A stretch of 64,000 nt of DNA. Source: JAPORY01 sp965215385. GTDB taxonomy: Bacteria > Pseudomonadota > Alphaproteobacteria > Rhodobacterales > Rhodobacteraceae. This document shows positions 1 through 9,560 of this stretch, piece by piece. The translations under genes and the position numbers were made by a program. Numbering within the stretch: the first letter of the stretch is position 1; each line of letters opens with the position of its first letter. Location: assembly GCA_965215385.1 (NCBI GenBank), contig OZ244059.1:310001-374000 (forward strand). Direction: 5' to 3'. The notes beneath the pieces were generated by a model that was not told where the DNA came from, did not search any database, and saw nothing but the letters and a program-made list of their open reading frames with translations.

Positions 1-65
1 GTAGGCGGATTAAGCGTTTAAGTGTTTGAAGAGTGCGAACCGGAATCAAATTTACAGGCCAGTTT

Positions 66-632
66 ATGACAAGCAGTAGGATATCAAGACGACGCTTCGT
101 AATTGCAACCCTCGCGAGCGGGAGTTGCTTAACCGCATGCAGCGATAGTCTTGGCACAACGGAAGGTGCCAAAATCGATGCGAGAGTTGATGTCACGCTT
201 GCGGAAATGTTTCGACAGTATCCAAGTTTGCGCGACTTGGCCGGGCAGGCCGCCGGTCTCCTAGTGATGCCGTTGGTCACCGAAGCCGGCATCATTTTTG
301 GCAGTTCCTACGGTCGAGGAGCCTTGCGTGTCGACAATGCGACCGTCGAATTTTATTCGGTCGCAAGTGGTTCTGGCGGATTACAGCTTGGGGCGCAGCA
401 ATACTCCCATGTTTTGTTTTTTATGACCGATACGGCCTTGAATGATTTTCGAAATTCATCCGGCTGGGTCGTGGGCGCGGATGCGGAGTACGCATTGTTT
501 GTTGAGGGTGCGTCCATACAAAGCGATACGACAACTTCTACCTCTTCGGTAATCGCTGTGGTCTTTGGTCAAGCAGGATTGCGGGTTGGCGCGACAATCT
601 CGGGCACAAAATATACCCCGCTCATTTTCTGA
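66..632 (+). CDS. SYLF/YSC84-type lipoprotein
   Basis: Predicted secreted lipoprotein of 188 residues. The N-terminus is basic with an SRRRF stretch (residues 7-11), a hydrophobic segment, and a lipobox LTAC whose Cys25 would be lipidated. The arginine run resembles a Tat signal. The rest (about 45-188) is rich in small residues, with the repeated Gly-rich strands of the SYLF (YSC84) lipid-binding domain, for example IIFGSSYGRGAL and VVFGQAGLRVGATISG near the end. Bacterial members are usually annotated only as lipid-binding SYLF proteins; the function is unknown. A GTG 33 bases upstream is in frame, but the ATG at 66 puts the signal peptide at the N-terminus and is preferred. It converges with the dehydrogenase gene that follows, with a 34-base gap. 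Confidence 0.75.
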   Translation: MTSSRISRRRFVIATLASGSCLTACSDSLGTTEGAKIDARVDVTLAEMFRQYPSLRDLAGQAAGLLVMPLVTEAGIIFGSSYGRGALRVDNATVEFYSVASGSGGLQLGAQQYSHVLFFMTDTALNDFRNSSGWVVGADAEYALFVEGASIQSDTTTSTSSVIAVVFGQAGLRVGATISGTKYTPLIF

Positions 633-666
633 AAATTTCTTACCTAGCGCCGTTGACTTCAATGAT

Positions 667-1542
667 CTAATTGTCGGCGTCATAAAGCCTTTGAATTAAG
701 CTCGAAGTATCCCAGCGGCCACCACCCATTTTCTGTACATCTTTGTAGAATTGATCGACCAATGCGGTGATCGGTAAACTCGCACCGATTTCGTCAGCAG
801 TCGCAAGGCAGATACCCAAGTCTTTACGCATCCAATCGACGGCAAAGCCATGTTCGAAAAATCTATCCAGCATCGTTTCGTACCGATTTGACATTTGCCA
901 ACTACCAGCAGCGCCCCCAGCGATAACGTCAATCACCGCCCGCGTGTCTAGACCTGCTTTTTCCCCAAAGTGTAACGCCTCGCTCAATCCCTGCAATAAG
1001 CCAGCAATGCATATTTGATTAACCATCTTGGCCATTTGCCCAGAGCCACTCTCACCGAGACGGATACATTTCTTGGAAAAAACTGAAATCAGCGGTTCTG
1101 CGCGGGCAAAGGCTTCTTGTTCGCCGCCGCACATAACGACTAATTGTCCACTTTCAGCACCCGCCTGCCCACCCGATACGGGTGCGTCGATAAAGGCGAC
1201 TTGACCTTTTGCAGCTTCTGCATGGAGTTCCTTTGTTACGCGAGCAGAAACCGTGGTATGGTCGACAAGAACGGTATTTGCTTTCATACCAGCGATGGCA
1301 CCGTTTTCACCCAGACAGATTTGCCTGAGGTCTTGATCATTTCCGACGCAAGCCATAACAAATTCCGCCGCAGATGCCGCCTCTCTGGGTGTATTCGCAG
1401 CCTGCCCAGCATGTTCAGCGAGCCATCGCTCTGCCTTGACCTTCGTTCGGTTGTAAACAATAATTTCATGGCCGGCTCGCTGGAGATGTCCTGCCATTGG
1501 GTAGCCCATTACACCTAAACCTAAGAAGGCAATCTTCGTCAT
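667..1542 (-). CDS. NAD(P)-dependent 3-hydroxyisobutyrate dehydrogenase-family enzyme
   Basis: Beta-hydroxyacid dehydrogenase of 291 residues, the normal family length. The N-terminal Rossmann domain begins with GLGVMGYPMAGHL (8-20), which binds the dinucleotide. The substrate-loop signature DAPVSGGQAGAESG lies at 119-132, and the catalytic lysine is K172 in the GSGQMAKMVNQ segment. The C-terminal half is all-helical, as in this family. Substrate cannot be fixed from sequence: 3-hydroxyisobutyrate, tartronate semialdehyde and other short hydroxyacids are all used by close relatives. The gene stands alone, divergent from the penicillin-acylase gene with about 95 bases between the starts, so no operon partner helps assign the pathway. 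Confidence 0.85.
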   Translation of the reverse strand: MTKIAFLGLGVMGYPMAGHLQRAGHEIIVYNRTKVKAERWLAEHAGQAANTPREAASAAEFVMACVGNDQDLRQICLGENGAIAGMKANTVLVDHTTVSARVTKELHAEAAKGQVAFIDAPVSGGQAGAESGQLVVMCGGEQEAFARAEPLISVFSKKCIRLGESGSGQMAKMVNQICIAGLLQGLSEALHFGEKAGLDTRAVIDVIAGGAAGSWQMSNRYETMLDRFFEHGFAVDWMRKDLGICLATADEIGASLPITALVDQFYKDVQKMGGGRWDTSSLIQRLYDADN

Positions 1543-1637
1543 TATTTCTTCCTTATGATTTCTGCGAGATCATTCATGCCGTGTTTCATTGATTTGCACC
1601 GCATTCCAGTACCCTTTTGTCGAAAGGCACGGCCTTG

Positions 1638-4103
1638 ATGCGTACGACTTTTCGTTGGTTGTTACGACTCACAACCTCGCTATTGATTTTGGCACTGATC
1701 GGAGGTGGTTTGATTTACTTCCTCGCCAGTCGTTCGCTCCCCGATTACAATAAACGGGTAGATGTTATTGGCTTGTCTGCTCCCCTCGAAATTGTCCGCG
1801 ACAACGCCAACGTCCCGCATATTTTTGGCGAATCAGACGCTGATGTCTTTTTTGGCTTGGGTTATGCCCACGCACAAGACCGATTGTGGCAAATGACGAT
1901 GTTGCGTCGAACAGTGCAAGGTCGCCTTTCCGAAGTCTTCGGTGCTCGTACGCAGCGCATTGACGTGGTGATGCGAACACTTGCCTTGCATCAATTGGCG
2001 CAAGATTCATTGGCATTCCAAGATGACTATACCAAAACTGCACTCCAAGCGTACTCGGCGGGAGTAAACGCTCGGCTCGACGAAATCAACCGTAATCACT
2101 TAGGAAGGGGGGCACCAGAGTTCTTTTTGTTTGATGCCCCAATTTCACGCTGGCAGCCAGCGGATTCGATGGCAATCATTAGCCTAATGGGCGTGCGTCT
2201 TGCCAACCACTTGAATGCGGAAGTATTGCGGGCACGAGTTTCGCTTGCTCTAGATGATCAAGAGCGTCTACGCGACGTTCTACCAGACGCGCCCGGTACA
2301 GCTGTTGCGGCCCTACCGAAGTATTCGGCGTTGTTTCCGACGGTGACAAAAGGAACTGTCTCGTCCCCATATACGGTGCATTCATTGTCACCGTTCAGTT
2401 CTTACGGATTCGCCGGTGCCTCAAACGCCTTTGCGGCCATGCCAAAGCGATCATCAAACGGCGGTACTTTGCTGGCAAATGACCCGCATCTGGCATTGTC
2501 GAGCCCGGCAATTTGGTATTTAGCACGATTAAGATTGGCTGACGGTGATATCATCGGTGGTACTTTACCTGGTGTTCCCGTCGTAATGACGGGACGTAGC
2601 GATAATCTGGCGTGGGGTTTAACATCGTCCTTTATGGATGACCAAGATGTCTACATTGAGCGTTTGAATCCCGAGAACTCCGGCGAATATCTCACTCCAA
2701 CTGGTTATCAAGCATTCGAGACACGACAGACTATTGTTGAAGTTAAGAATGCAGACCCCATCACCGTCACGCTACGGCGAACTGAAAATGGCCCGGTGTT
2801 ACCGCTCGAAGAGTTTGCGCTGGATAGCATCACTCCCGCCGGTCACGTGCCGGCCATAGCGTGGACACTGCTATCGGCCGAAAACACGACCATGACCGCG
2901 GCGATGCGACTGATGCGATCAGCGAGTATTGAGGATGCCATCCGCCATACCGAACTGTTTGTTGCACCCTCCCAGATAATCACCTTGGCCGACCACAAGT
3001 CGGTCGCGATGCGATTGATGGGTGAGATGCCGAGAAGAAATCCGCGCCACGAGACGCAAGGGCGGATGCCCTCACGCGGGTGGATTCCAGAGAATCGATG
3101 GGATGGCCGCCTGCCAATGTCCGAGAACCCGCAATTTATAAATCCCGAGGGCGGTATTTTGGGCAACACCAACAACAAGATCGTCGATCGCCCATTTCCT
3201 TATCACGTGTCATTCGACTGGGGGGATACACAGAGAGTGCAGCGATGGCGAAAACTGATGCAGTCTCGCGACGTTCATACCCGTGACAGCTTCATTGAAG
3301 CGCAGCTTGATACCGTCAGTTACTCCGCCCGATCACTGCTGCCGCTGGTGGGGGCTGACCTTTGGTTTACTAGCGCGGCTGCTAACGACGGAACACTGGC
3401 GCGGTTGCGCCGAGAAGCTCTTGCACTGTTGGCCGCGTGGAATGGTGAGATGAACGAGCATGTTCCTGAGCCCTTACTCTACGCGAGTTGGCTGCGAGCC
3501 CTTCAAGATCGACTTATTCGCGATGAACTCGGGGCACTGGCTGATGAGTTTGCCCACGTCGGGCCAATTTTTATCGAACGCGTGTTTCGCGACATCGACG
3601 GTGCATCGATATGGTGTGATATCGTTCAGAGTCGTGAGCGGGAAAGCTGCTCGGAAATCGCGAAACTAGCACTTGATGACGCTCTTGTGCGTATTACCGA
3701 ACAATACGGAGCTAATCTCGGTGCGCTTCGCTGGGGTGATGCCCACGAAGCCCTTCATAACCATCCCGTTCTTGGTGATGTTCCCTTGTTCGGATTTCTT
3801 GTTAACATCCATCAATCAACCGGTGGTGGTGATCATACCTTACAACGCGGGCGAACATCTGGTGTTGAGCCCAATCCATTTCAGAATGTTCATGGTGCTG
3901 GATATCGTGGCGTATATGTTTTGGCCGATCCTGACAGCTCCGTATTCATCATTGCGACGGGTCAATCGGGGCATGTGTTGTCGCGTCACTACGATGATTT
4001 AGCCCAATTGTGGCGGCGTGGTGAGTATTTGCCCATGAGTCTTGATGAAGATCTAGCGCGAGCGGCGGCCATTGGTACAACGACCCTGCATCCTGCCCGA
4101 TAA
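1638..4103 (+). CDS. penicillin acylase-family (Ntn) hydrolase
   Basis: Large amidohydrolase of the penicillin G/V acylase and acyl-homoserine-lactone acylase superfamily, 821 residues. A single hydrophobic segment at about 8-30 is a signal peptide or anchor, placing the enzyme in the periplasm. Family members are made as a precursor and cut before a serine that becomes the N-terminal nucleophile of the beta chain. Here that residue is Ser262 in GASNAFAAM, followed by the expected LLANDPHL and GLTSSFMDDQDVY segments. Length fits an alpha–linker–beta precursor. Starting at the ATG at 1638 rather than the TTG at 1617 puts the hydrophobic segment at the right place. The acyl substrate is not predictable; quorum-signal, peptide or phenylacetyl amides are all possible. 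Confidence 0.88.
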   Translation: MRTTFRWLLRLTTSLLILALIGGGLIYFLASRSLPDYNKRVDVIGLSAPLEIVRDNANVPHIFGESDADVFFGLGYAHAQDRLWQMTMLRRTVQGRLSEVFGARTQRIDVVMRTLALHQLAQDSLAFQDDYTKTALQAYSAGVNARLDEINRNHLGRGAPEFFLFDAPISRWQPADSMAIISLMGVRLANHLNAEVLRARVSLALDDQERLRDVLPDAPGTAVAALPKYSALFPTVTKGTVSSPYTVHSLSPFSSYGFAGASNAFAAMPKRSSNGGTLLANDPHLALSSPAIWYLARLRLADGDIIGGTLPGVPVVMTGRSDNLAWGLTSSFMDDQDVYIERLNPENSGEYLTPTGYQAFETRQTIVEVKNADPITVTLRRTENGPVLPLEEFALDSITPAGHVPAIAWTLLSAENTTMTAAMRLMRSASIEDAIRHTELFVAPSQIITLADHKSVAMRLMGEMPRRNPRHETQGRMPSRGWIPENRWDGRLPMSENPQFINPEGGILGNTNNKIVDRPFPYHVSFDWGDTQRVQRWRKLMQSRDVHTRDSFIEAQLDTVSYSARSLLPLVGADLWFTSAAANDGTLARLRREALALLAAWNGEMNEHVPEPLLYASWLRALQDRLIRDELGALADEFAHVGPIFIERVFRDIDGASIWCDIVQSRERESCSEIAKLALDDALVRITEQYGANLGALRWGDAHEALHNHPVLGDVPLFGFLVNIHQSTGGGDHTLQRGRTSGVEPNPFQNVHGAGYRGVYVLADPDSSVFIIATGQSGHVLSRHYDDLAQLWRRGEYLPMSLDEDLARAAAIGTTTLHPAR

Positions 4104-4590
4104 GTTGGTTCTGCAGTTCCCGCCCAAGTTCTGGAACACAGCCTTGAGAACTGCTAGAACCCAATTTTTCGATTGAGCGGGAGGTTTACATTTGATCCCA
4201 CTATTCACTGTTAAGCATCTAGAAATTAAACGCCAACAACTACCTTAGGCCGGCAGAGGAATGATCCCAATAATATTACCGTGCGATTATCCACGCATTC
4301 TGCAAACCGTTCTGTTCTAGTCTCATCAACTCAAGATCAACTACCGCTAGGCATGGTATTTTCGGCGCAACTGATCTCGTGCGATGGCAAACACGACCAC
4401 TCCCATTCCCAGTCAGCCAACCCCCGAAAGTCCGTCTCGCTGAATCGGTCAACAGTCTGATGGCGTATCCCGTCGACATTGGCGATCTCTTCAACGGAAT
4501 TCGCGGGCCAGTATTGCTAAGGCTTTTTAAGATTTTCTTCCTACTTCTAAGCCTTTTGCGGTGTCGCACTCTTCGACATCACTCACCAGT
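4104..4590. other. intergenic stretch, no intact gene
   Basis: Between the acylase gene and the remnant that follows I see no intact gene. An open plus-strand frame around 4379-4690 shows a short readable stretch (VNSLMAYPVDIGDLFNGI) and then drifts into biased residues. It may be the 5' part of the same decayed gene as the next entry. Confidence 0.4.
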
Positions 4591-5101
4591 ATGTCGAAAG
4601 ACAATGATCCAATCAAAATCACCGCCGAGAAGGTTGCGCCTTATTACCTCGCACAATGGACGAGGTTATGCGGCGGGTATGATAAACTGACGCACCAAGC
4701 ACAATAAACGGTGATCAGTTTCCATACTTACCTTTCCGTGCCGGCGAAGACCCAATTGTGAGGATCGCTGAGGATCAGCGTATTGGTAACCTCCAGTTGT
4801 TCTATGACCATCGCGCTTTTGCACTCTTGCCAAGCAAGAAGTTGCATCGCTGCAATCTCAATCTGGACACACTCATGGCGACAAATGCCAACATCAACTG
4901 ACCGCATTCATCAAAGCCTAGACCGGCGAGGTAACGTCACGATCAGAACATTCGCCAAGCGGTGTTTGGGAAAACTTTCATCCCACCAGCTGTTCGCCTT
5001 GATGCGACGTTCTGTTGAGCCCAACACCGGGGTGATGGGTGACGAATTGGGGCGGTACGTTCACGAGTCAAACAAAATGATGGAGCGGGCGCAAACAAAA
5101 T
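4591..5101 (+). pseudogene. unidentified decayed gene, coding-like pieces in several frames
   Basis: Several consecutive stretches read like natural protein, each in a different plus-strand frame and each ended by a stop. The first starts at ATG 4591 (MSKDNDPIKITAEKVAPYYL onward) and stops at 4705. A second frame is open from about 4686 to 4900 and includes NGDQFPYLPFRAGEDP and RIGNLQLFYDHRAFALLPSK. A third piece near 4938-5015 contains FGKTFIPPAVRLDATF, and a fourth (about 5017-5130) contains MGDELGRYVHESNKMMERAQ and runs into the 3' end of sufS. Order and strand agree, so the simplest reading is one gene broken by frameshifts. I do not recognise the family. Confidence 0.4.
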
Positions 5102-6322
5102 TTACGCCAAGAGATCGTGGGCGAGCTTAAGAGCATCAACAAATGCATCAATTTCTTGTACCGTATTATACATGCCAAGTGAGGCCCGACAGCTAGCAGC
5201 AAGCCCGAGATGATCCATCAGTGGGCCGGCACAGTGTTGGCCAGCGCGCACAGCGATACCCCTTTTGTCTAAGATTGTCGAAATGTCATGCGCATGCGCT
5301 GCGCCCTCAATCGTAAAGGAAAATATTCCCCCTTTTGATAACGATTGCCCCTGCAGTTCTAACCAATTCAATTCAGTCAGTCTTTCGGTCGTGTAGTCAC
5401 GTAAGCTCGCTTCATAATCCGAGATGTGAACCATCCCGATCCCCATCAGATACTCTAGTGCCGCGCCAAACCCGATCGTCTCAACGATGCCGGGCGTGCC
5501 CGCCTCAAATTTCATCGGCGGGTCATTGTAGATCACCTCAAACTTGTGCACCTCTTTGATCATGTCGCCGCCGCCATGAAATGGTTGCATCTCACTCATC
5601 CGATCGCGACGGACATACATCGCACCCGAACCCGAAGGACCATAAAGCTTGTGACCCGTAATCGCATAAAAGTCACAGCCAATATCGGAAACATCTATCG
5701 GCATATGAACCGCAGCCTGACTGCCGTCCACCAAAATGGGTACTCCCTTAGCGTGAGCACCAGCGGTAATTGCTTTAACGTCTACCACTGTACCAAGCAC
5801 ATTCGACATATGGGTAACGGCAACAAGTTTGGTACGCTCGCCCACAGCATCAATCACCTGCTGCGGGTCCAAGTCGCCCGACTCATCAATGTCAACCCAC
5901 TTCAGTGATACCCCTCGTCGTTCGCGCAAAAGATGCCACGGAACAATGTTGGCGTGATGCTCCATGACCGAAAGGATAATTTCGTCGCCGGGCTCCAAAC
6001 GCGGCATCGCCCAGCCATACGCAATCATATTGATACCTGCGGTGGTGCCAGAGTTGAGAACGATTTCATCGCTTGATTCCGCCCCGATGAATTGGGCAAT
6101 GATTGAACGAACCGCTTCAAATTTTTCAGTTGCGACATTTGAGAGGTAATGCAGTCCACGGTGCACATTCGCATACTCCTCAGAGTAAGCGCGTGTGATT
6201 GCATCAATCACAAGTTGCGGCTTTTGCGCCGATGCGCCGTTATCAAGATAAACCAGCGGTTGATCATGAATTAAACGTGACAGTATCGGGAAGTCACCCC
6301 GAATTTGCTGAACATCATACAT
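5102..6322 (-). CDS. sufS: SufS group II cysteine desulfurase
   Basis: PLP-dependent desulfurase, 406 residues, that takes sulfur from L-cysteine for Fe–S cluster assembly by SufBCD. The PLP lysine is K225 in ITGHKLYGPSG. His122/His123 in SVMEHHANIVPW stack on the cofactor, and the persulfide-forming cysteine is C364 in RAGQHCAGPLM, the same position as in E. coli SufS. The short loop around this cysteine marks the group II (SufS/CsdA) type, which usually needs a SufE or SufU partner. None is encoded here. It is the last gene of the minus-strand suf operon and its start overlaps the end of the upstream Yip1-like gene by 8 bases. Downstream lies a decayed region instead of the sufT/sufA genes often found in this place. 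Confidence 0.95.
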   Translation of the reverse strand: MYDVQQIRGDFPILSRLIHDQPLVYLDNGASAQKPQLVIDAITRAYSEEYANVHRGLHYLSNVATEKFEAVRSIIAQFIGAESSDEIVLNSGTTAGINMIAYGWAMPRLEPGDEIILSVMEHHANIVPWHLLRERRGVSLKWVDIDESGDLDPQQVIDAVGERTKLVAVTHMSNVLGTVVDVKAITAGAHAKGVPILVDGSQAAVHMPIDVSDIGCDFYAITGHKLYGPSGSGAMYVRRDRMSEMQPFHGGGDMIKEVHKFEVIYNDPPMKFEAGTPGIVETIGFGAALEYLMGIGMVHISDYEASLRDYTTERLTELNWLELQGQSLSKGGIFSFTIEGAAHAHDISTILDKRGIAVRAGQHCAGPLMDHLGLAASCRASLGMYNTVQEIDAFVDALKLAHDLLA

Positions 6323-6905
6323 TAACTAGCCCCAACGACCCGAAGCCGACCAGCGACAACAGTAGCGATAAACCAACTAACATTGCGGCAAACGCAGCAA
6401 TCAGGACAACCGCTGACCTTCCAAGGCTGTCGAATTCATGCGCTTCATTCACAAAATGTACAAAGATCCAACAACCGACGATGGTAGCACCAATGACGAA
6501 GAAAAACGAAACAAATGGGATGGTGAGCAAGAGAATCAAGGCGGACGCTTGGACGAGTACCCGCAAAAACTGTAACCAAACGATCACAACCATGATGTCC
6601 TCAAGGCGGCCACGGCCACCAAAAATCCGTCCTGTCCAAAAGATCGCAAAAACAATGAGGATGAGACCGCCAGCAACAAAAATAAAATAAATGATGGCGA
6701 CATCGAAAAGCTGCAACAGCGGCGTTGGGATATCGATAAACAGATTGCTAATTTGCTGGATTAAGGTGTTAAGCACAGCCATTAGCAGCAAAGCCGTCCA
6801 AAGAGTCCCTTGCTCTAAATCCATCGACAGCAGCCGCCGAGCCGCCATTGCGGGTTCCTTTATTGATGTTACTGTGAGAGCCGTCAAAGCTTGAGTATTA
6901 CTCAT
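6315..6905 (-). CDS. Yip1-family membrane protein, second of two in the suf operon
   Basis: Integral membrane protein of 196 residues. The start at 6905 is fixed by a 4-base ATGA overlap with the upstream gene; the same frame stays open further upstream, but that part is only the other strand-mate read out of frame. Five hydrophobic segments are visible after a soluble N-terminus of about 40 residues, in the usual Yip1 layout, with GRGRLEDIMVVIVWLQFLR as a conserved-looking loop. Yip1-domain proteins commonly sit among suf genes of Rhodobacterales and relatives; their role there is unknown. Translation appears coupled to both neighbours. Confidence 0.75.
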   Translation of the reverse strand: MSNTQALTALTVTSIKEPAMAARRLLSMDLEQGTLWTALLLMAVLNTLIQQISNLFIDIPTPLLQLFDVAIIYFIFVAGGLILIVFAIFWTGRIFGGRGRLEDIMVVIVWLQFLRVLVQASALILLLTIPFVSFFFVIGATIVGCWIFVHFVNEAHEFDSLGRSAVVLIAAFAAMLVGLSLLLSLVGFGSLGLVNV

Positions 6906-7387
6906 GACGAACACTCTCCACTTACCCGCAACGTCGCAAACCAAAACCAAAGAAAAAAACTGAACCAAATCACATTCACAAGGTTCAGCGCAGCTCCCGC
7001 CCCTAAGAACCCGGCTACCAGTCCGTGAAGTAATAAAATTGGCGTGGTCGCGAGCAAAGACCAAAAGAGCGATAAACGTGCCCCAAACCCTGTGCCTGGC
7101 CACCGCAAACAGCGTCGCACCAACTGCGTGAAGGCTGCCAATCCATAGAATATCAATGGCAAGAACAACAGCGTTGCCAAGAGTGTTCCGCCCATGAGCG
7201 TCGAAATGTCCTGCCCAGTTAAGTGCGCCTGTCGCGCAAGGCGTGGGGTCTGGGCGACAAATGAGATTGCACAAAAGCCGTATAAAAACATCAATAATCG
7301 CGACTCGTCACATCCGATTGTCATCAGATGACGCATAACTCGCCCGGGGCCGACATAGGTCGCCACAATGTCTTTCGTTAAAGGCAT
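6902..7387 (-). CDS. Yip1-family membrane protein, first of two in the suf operon
   Basis: Integral membrane protein of 161 residues with about four hydrophobic segments after an amphipathic N-terminus. The layout matches the Yip1 family, and the gene lies directly upstream of a second Yip1-like gene, suggesting the two form a hetero-oligomer or arose by duplication. It begins 9 bases after the sufD stop codon and its own stop overlaps the next start (ATGA), so it is transcribed and probably translated together with the suf genes. No catalytic residues can be seen. A scaffolding or membrane-tethering role for Fe–S assembly is only a guess from position. Confidence 0.7.
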   Translation of the reverse strand: MPLTKDIVATYVGPGRVMRHLMTIGCDESRLLMFLYGFCAISFVAQTPRLARQAHLTGQDISTLMGGTLLATLLFLPLIFYGLAAFTQLVRRCLRWPGTGFGARLSLFWSLLATTPILLLHGLVAGFLGAGAALNLVNVIWFSFFLWFWFATLRVSGECSS

Positions 7388-7396
7388 CGCAATGCA

Positions 7397-8686
7397 CTAG
7401 CTGGGGCGATGACGCATCAACCAAGCGGCGAGGCGCGACTGAATTTCGTTAGCAAGTTCCGCATTATCAATTTCACTTACCGCCTCGTTCAGAAATGCCA
7501 ATGTCAACAAATCGGTAGCTTCCGCCTTCTTAATTCCCCTCGCCCGCAGGTAAAATAACTCGCCCTCATCAATAGCTCCTGAGGTGCTGCCATGCGAACA
7601 CGCAACGTCGTCAGCATAGATTTCAAGCTCTGGTTTCGCGAGAAACTGACTATCACTGTCTAACAGTAACGATTGACTGATTTGATAGCCGTCAGTTTTC
7701 TGCGCATCTGGTTTGACGAGTATTTTCCCCTGAAATACTCCTGTTGCGCCGTTACGAAGAACTTTCTTGAATACTTGTCGACTCTTACATTCTGCCGCTG
7801 CATGCGTGACAAACACCGTGTCGTCGTGATGAAAATCACCGTCACCGACACAGGCACCAGCAATATGGGCAATACTGTTTCGTTCCAACAGTTCGACAAA
7901 AATTTCATTGCGTGTCAGTCGCCCATTGACCGTCAATGTAAAGGATTTGAAGAGCGCCTTTGATGCCACACGCGCAAACATGTGCGTCGCGGCGCGTCGT
8001 TCGTGATCACGACCCTGTGCCCGAACATGATGCAGCGCTCCGCCATCCGCAATATCAATTTCCATACATTTGTTGAACCGCGCCGCCGCTGGGCCACTTT
8101 CGAGTATGGTACATTCAGCACCCGAATCAACTTTGATTACATGATGAAGGATTGCATCGGACGTTTCGCTTGAATGCACATAAACCAAGTTGATTGGTTT
8201 GGCGGGGGTACCTTTGACGTGAATCAAGACGCCATCTGTTGCAAAAGCTGTATTAAGTGCTGCAAGCGGCCGTGCAACCGGTATCTGCCCCCTTTGTTCC
8301 AATACCCCGTAGACGTCTCGCCCCCAATGATCATCGCTATCATGCGATTCACCGAGCCGTTCGATGGTCACATTGTCAAGCCCCAACTGGTCAGATGCGT
8401 CAGCGTCAAAGACACCATCAACGAATACTAATTTTATTCGATCAATGTCGCCAAAGACGGGTGATTCATCCACATCCAAAAACAGCGATGCGGGCGTAAC
8501 TTTCGCTGTCGTTAGAGTATCTGGTGCCGTGAACTTCCAGTACTCATCGCGGTTCGAGGGTAACCCCATAGTCCGGACTCGATCAAGAGCAGCCAATCGC
8601 GCACTTTCCGACCAACCACCGGTCGGCATGACTAAATTACTGAGGCGTTCTGTCGTGATCTCCTGTATGCGCGGTGCAAGCGTCAC
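7397..8686 (-). CDS. sufD: SufD, Fe–S scaffold complex subunit
   Basis: SufD partner of SufB in the SufBC2D scaffold, 429 residues, close to the usual 420-440. The C-terminal half carries the beta-helix core typical of the SufB/SufD family, with GSTSGAIDEGELFYLRARGI near residue 370, the stretch that in the family holds conserved His and Glu residues at the SufB–SufD interface. Translation starts at a GTG whose last bases overlap the sufC TGA stop (GTGA), so sufC and sufD are coupled. It shares the beta-helix fold with SufB but has a different N-terminal domain. Confidence 0.93.
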   Translation of the reverse strand: MTLAPRIQEITTERLSNLVMPTGGWSESARLAALDRVRTMGLPSNRDEYWKFTAPDTLTTAKVTPASLFLDVDESPVFGDIDRIKLVFVDGVFDADASDQLGLDNVTIERLGESHDSDDHWGRDVYGVLEQRGQIPVARPLAALNTAFATDGVLIHVKGTPAKPINLVYVHSSETSDAILHHVIKVDSGAECTILESGPAAARFNKCMEIDIADGGALHHVRAQGRDHERRAATHMFARVASKALFKSFTLTVNGRLTRNEIFVELLERNSIAHIAGACVGDGDFHHDDTVFVTHAAAECKSRQVFKKVLRNGATGVFQGKILVKPDAQKTDGYQISQSLLLDSDSQFLAKPELEIYADDVACSHGSTSGAIDEGELFYLRARGIKKAEATDLLTLAFLNEAVSEIDNAELANEIQSRLAAWLMRHRPS

Positions 8687-9441
8687 GGTGCGGTCTCCGC
8701 CAAGATGTCTGCGTAACCGTTTTTTTCGACCTCCAAAGCAAGTGCTGAGGTGCCAGTTTTGACGATGCGGCCGTCTACCATGATGTGCACGACATCGGGC
8801 TCAATGTGATTCAATAAGCGCTGATAGTGAGTTATGACTAAGAACCCACGCCCATGATCTCGAAGCGCGTTGACCCCATCAGCGACCAACTTCATGGCAT
8901 CAACATCTAAGCCAGAGTCAGTCTCATCTAAAATGCAAAGCCTTGGCTCCAAAATGACCATTTGCAGTATTTCGTTGCGCTTCTTTTCTCCCCCCGAGAA
9001 GCCGACATTGAGCGGACGCTTGAGCATATCGGCATCGATTTGTAGTTGCTTGGCTTTCTCTCGGGTCATGCGCAGGAAGTCAGTTGCACTCATCTCAGTT
9101 TCCCCACGTGCCTTGCGCTGCGCATTTACGGCCGTGCGAAGGAACGTCATATTGCCGACACCGGGGATTTCGACCGGATACTGAAAAGCCAAGAAGAGCC
9201 CCTTGGCCGCCCGCTCTTCAGGCTCAAGGCACAAGAGATCATCCCCTTCCAGAGATATGCTTCCGTCGGTAACGGTATAGCCATCGCGACCAGCAAGAAC
9301 GTAGGACAAAGTCGACTTGCCCGAACCATTGGGTCCCATAATGGCGTGGACCCGACCGGCATCAACGTGCAGGTTAACACCCTTAAGAATTGATTTATCT
9401 TCTTCTTCAAGATCAACGTGTAAGTTGCTAATATCTAACAT
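8683..9441 (-). CDS. sufC: SufC, ABC-type ATPase of the Fe–S scaffold
   Basis: Cytosolic ABC ATPase, 252 residues, that drives conformational change in SufBC2D. Walker A is GPNGSGKST (36-44, lysine K42), the Q-loop is FLAFQYPVEIPG (83-94), the signature is FSGGEKKRNE (148-157) and Walker B with its catalytic glutamate is LCILDETDSGLD (168-179). The signature EKKRNE and the DETDSGLD form are the SufC-specific versions. Coupled to sufD by a 4-base overlap, and 119 bases downstream of sufB. Confidence 0.97.
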   Translation of the reverse strand: MLDISNLHVDLEEEDKSILKGVNLHVDAGRVHAIMGPNGSGKSTLSYVLAGRDGYTVTDGSISLEGDDLLCLEPEERAAKGLFLAFQYPVEIPGVGNMTFLRTAVNAQRKARGETEMSATDFLRMTREKAKQLQIDADMLKRPLNVGFSGGEKKRNEILQMVILEPRLCILDETDSGLDVDAMKLVADGVNALRDHGRGFLVITHYQRLLNHIEPDVVHIMVDGRIVKTGTSALALEVEKNGYADILAETAP

Positions 9442-9560
9442 TTTTTATCCACTTTGGACGCACCGGCTCGGTTATCGTCTTAATCCAGTCTGGCACTACT
9501 AAGATCTTAGCCGACGGTAAATTGAAAAACTCTAAAGCATGCCGGGCAGTTGCTACGCCG

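Noticed and set aside
1638..4103. Penicillin acylase gene as part of an antibiotic cluster
   Set aside because: No biosynthetic or resistance genes nearby; these hydrolases are widespread and usually act on other amides.
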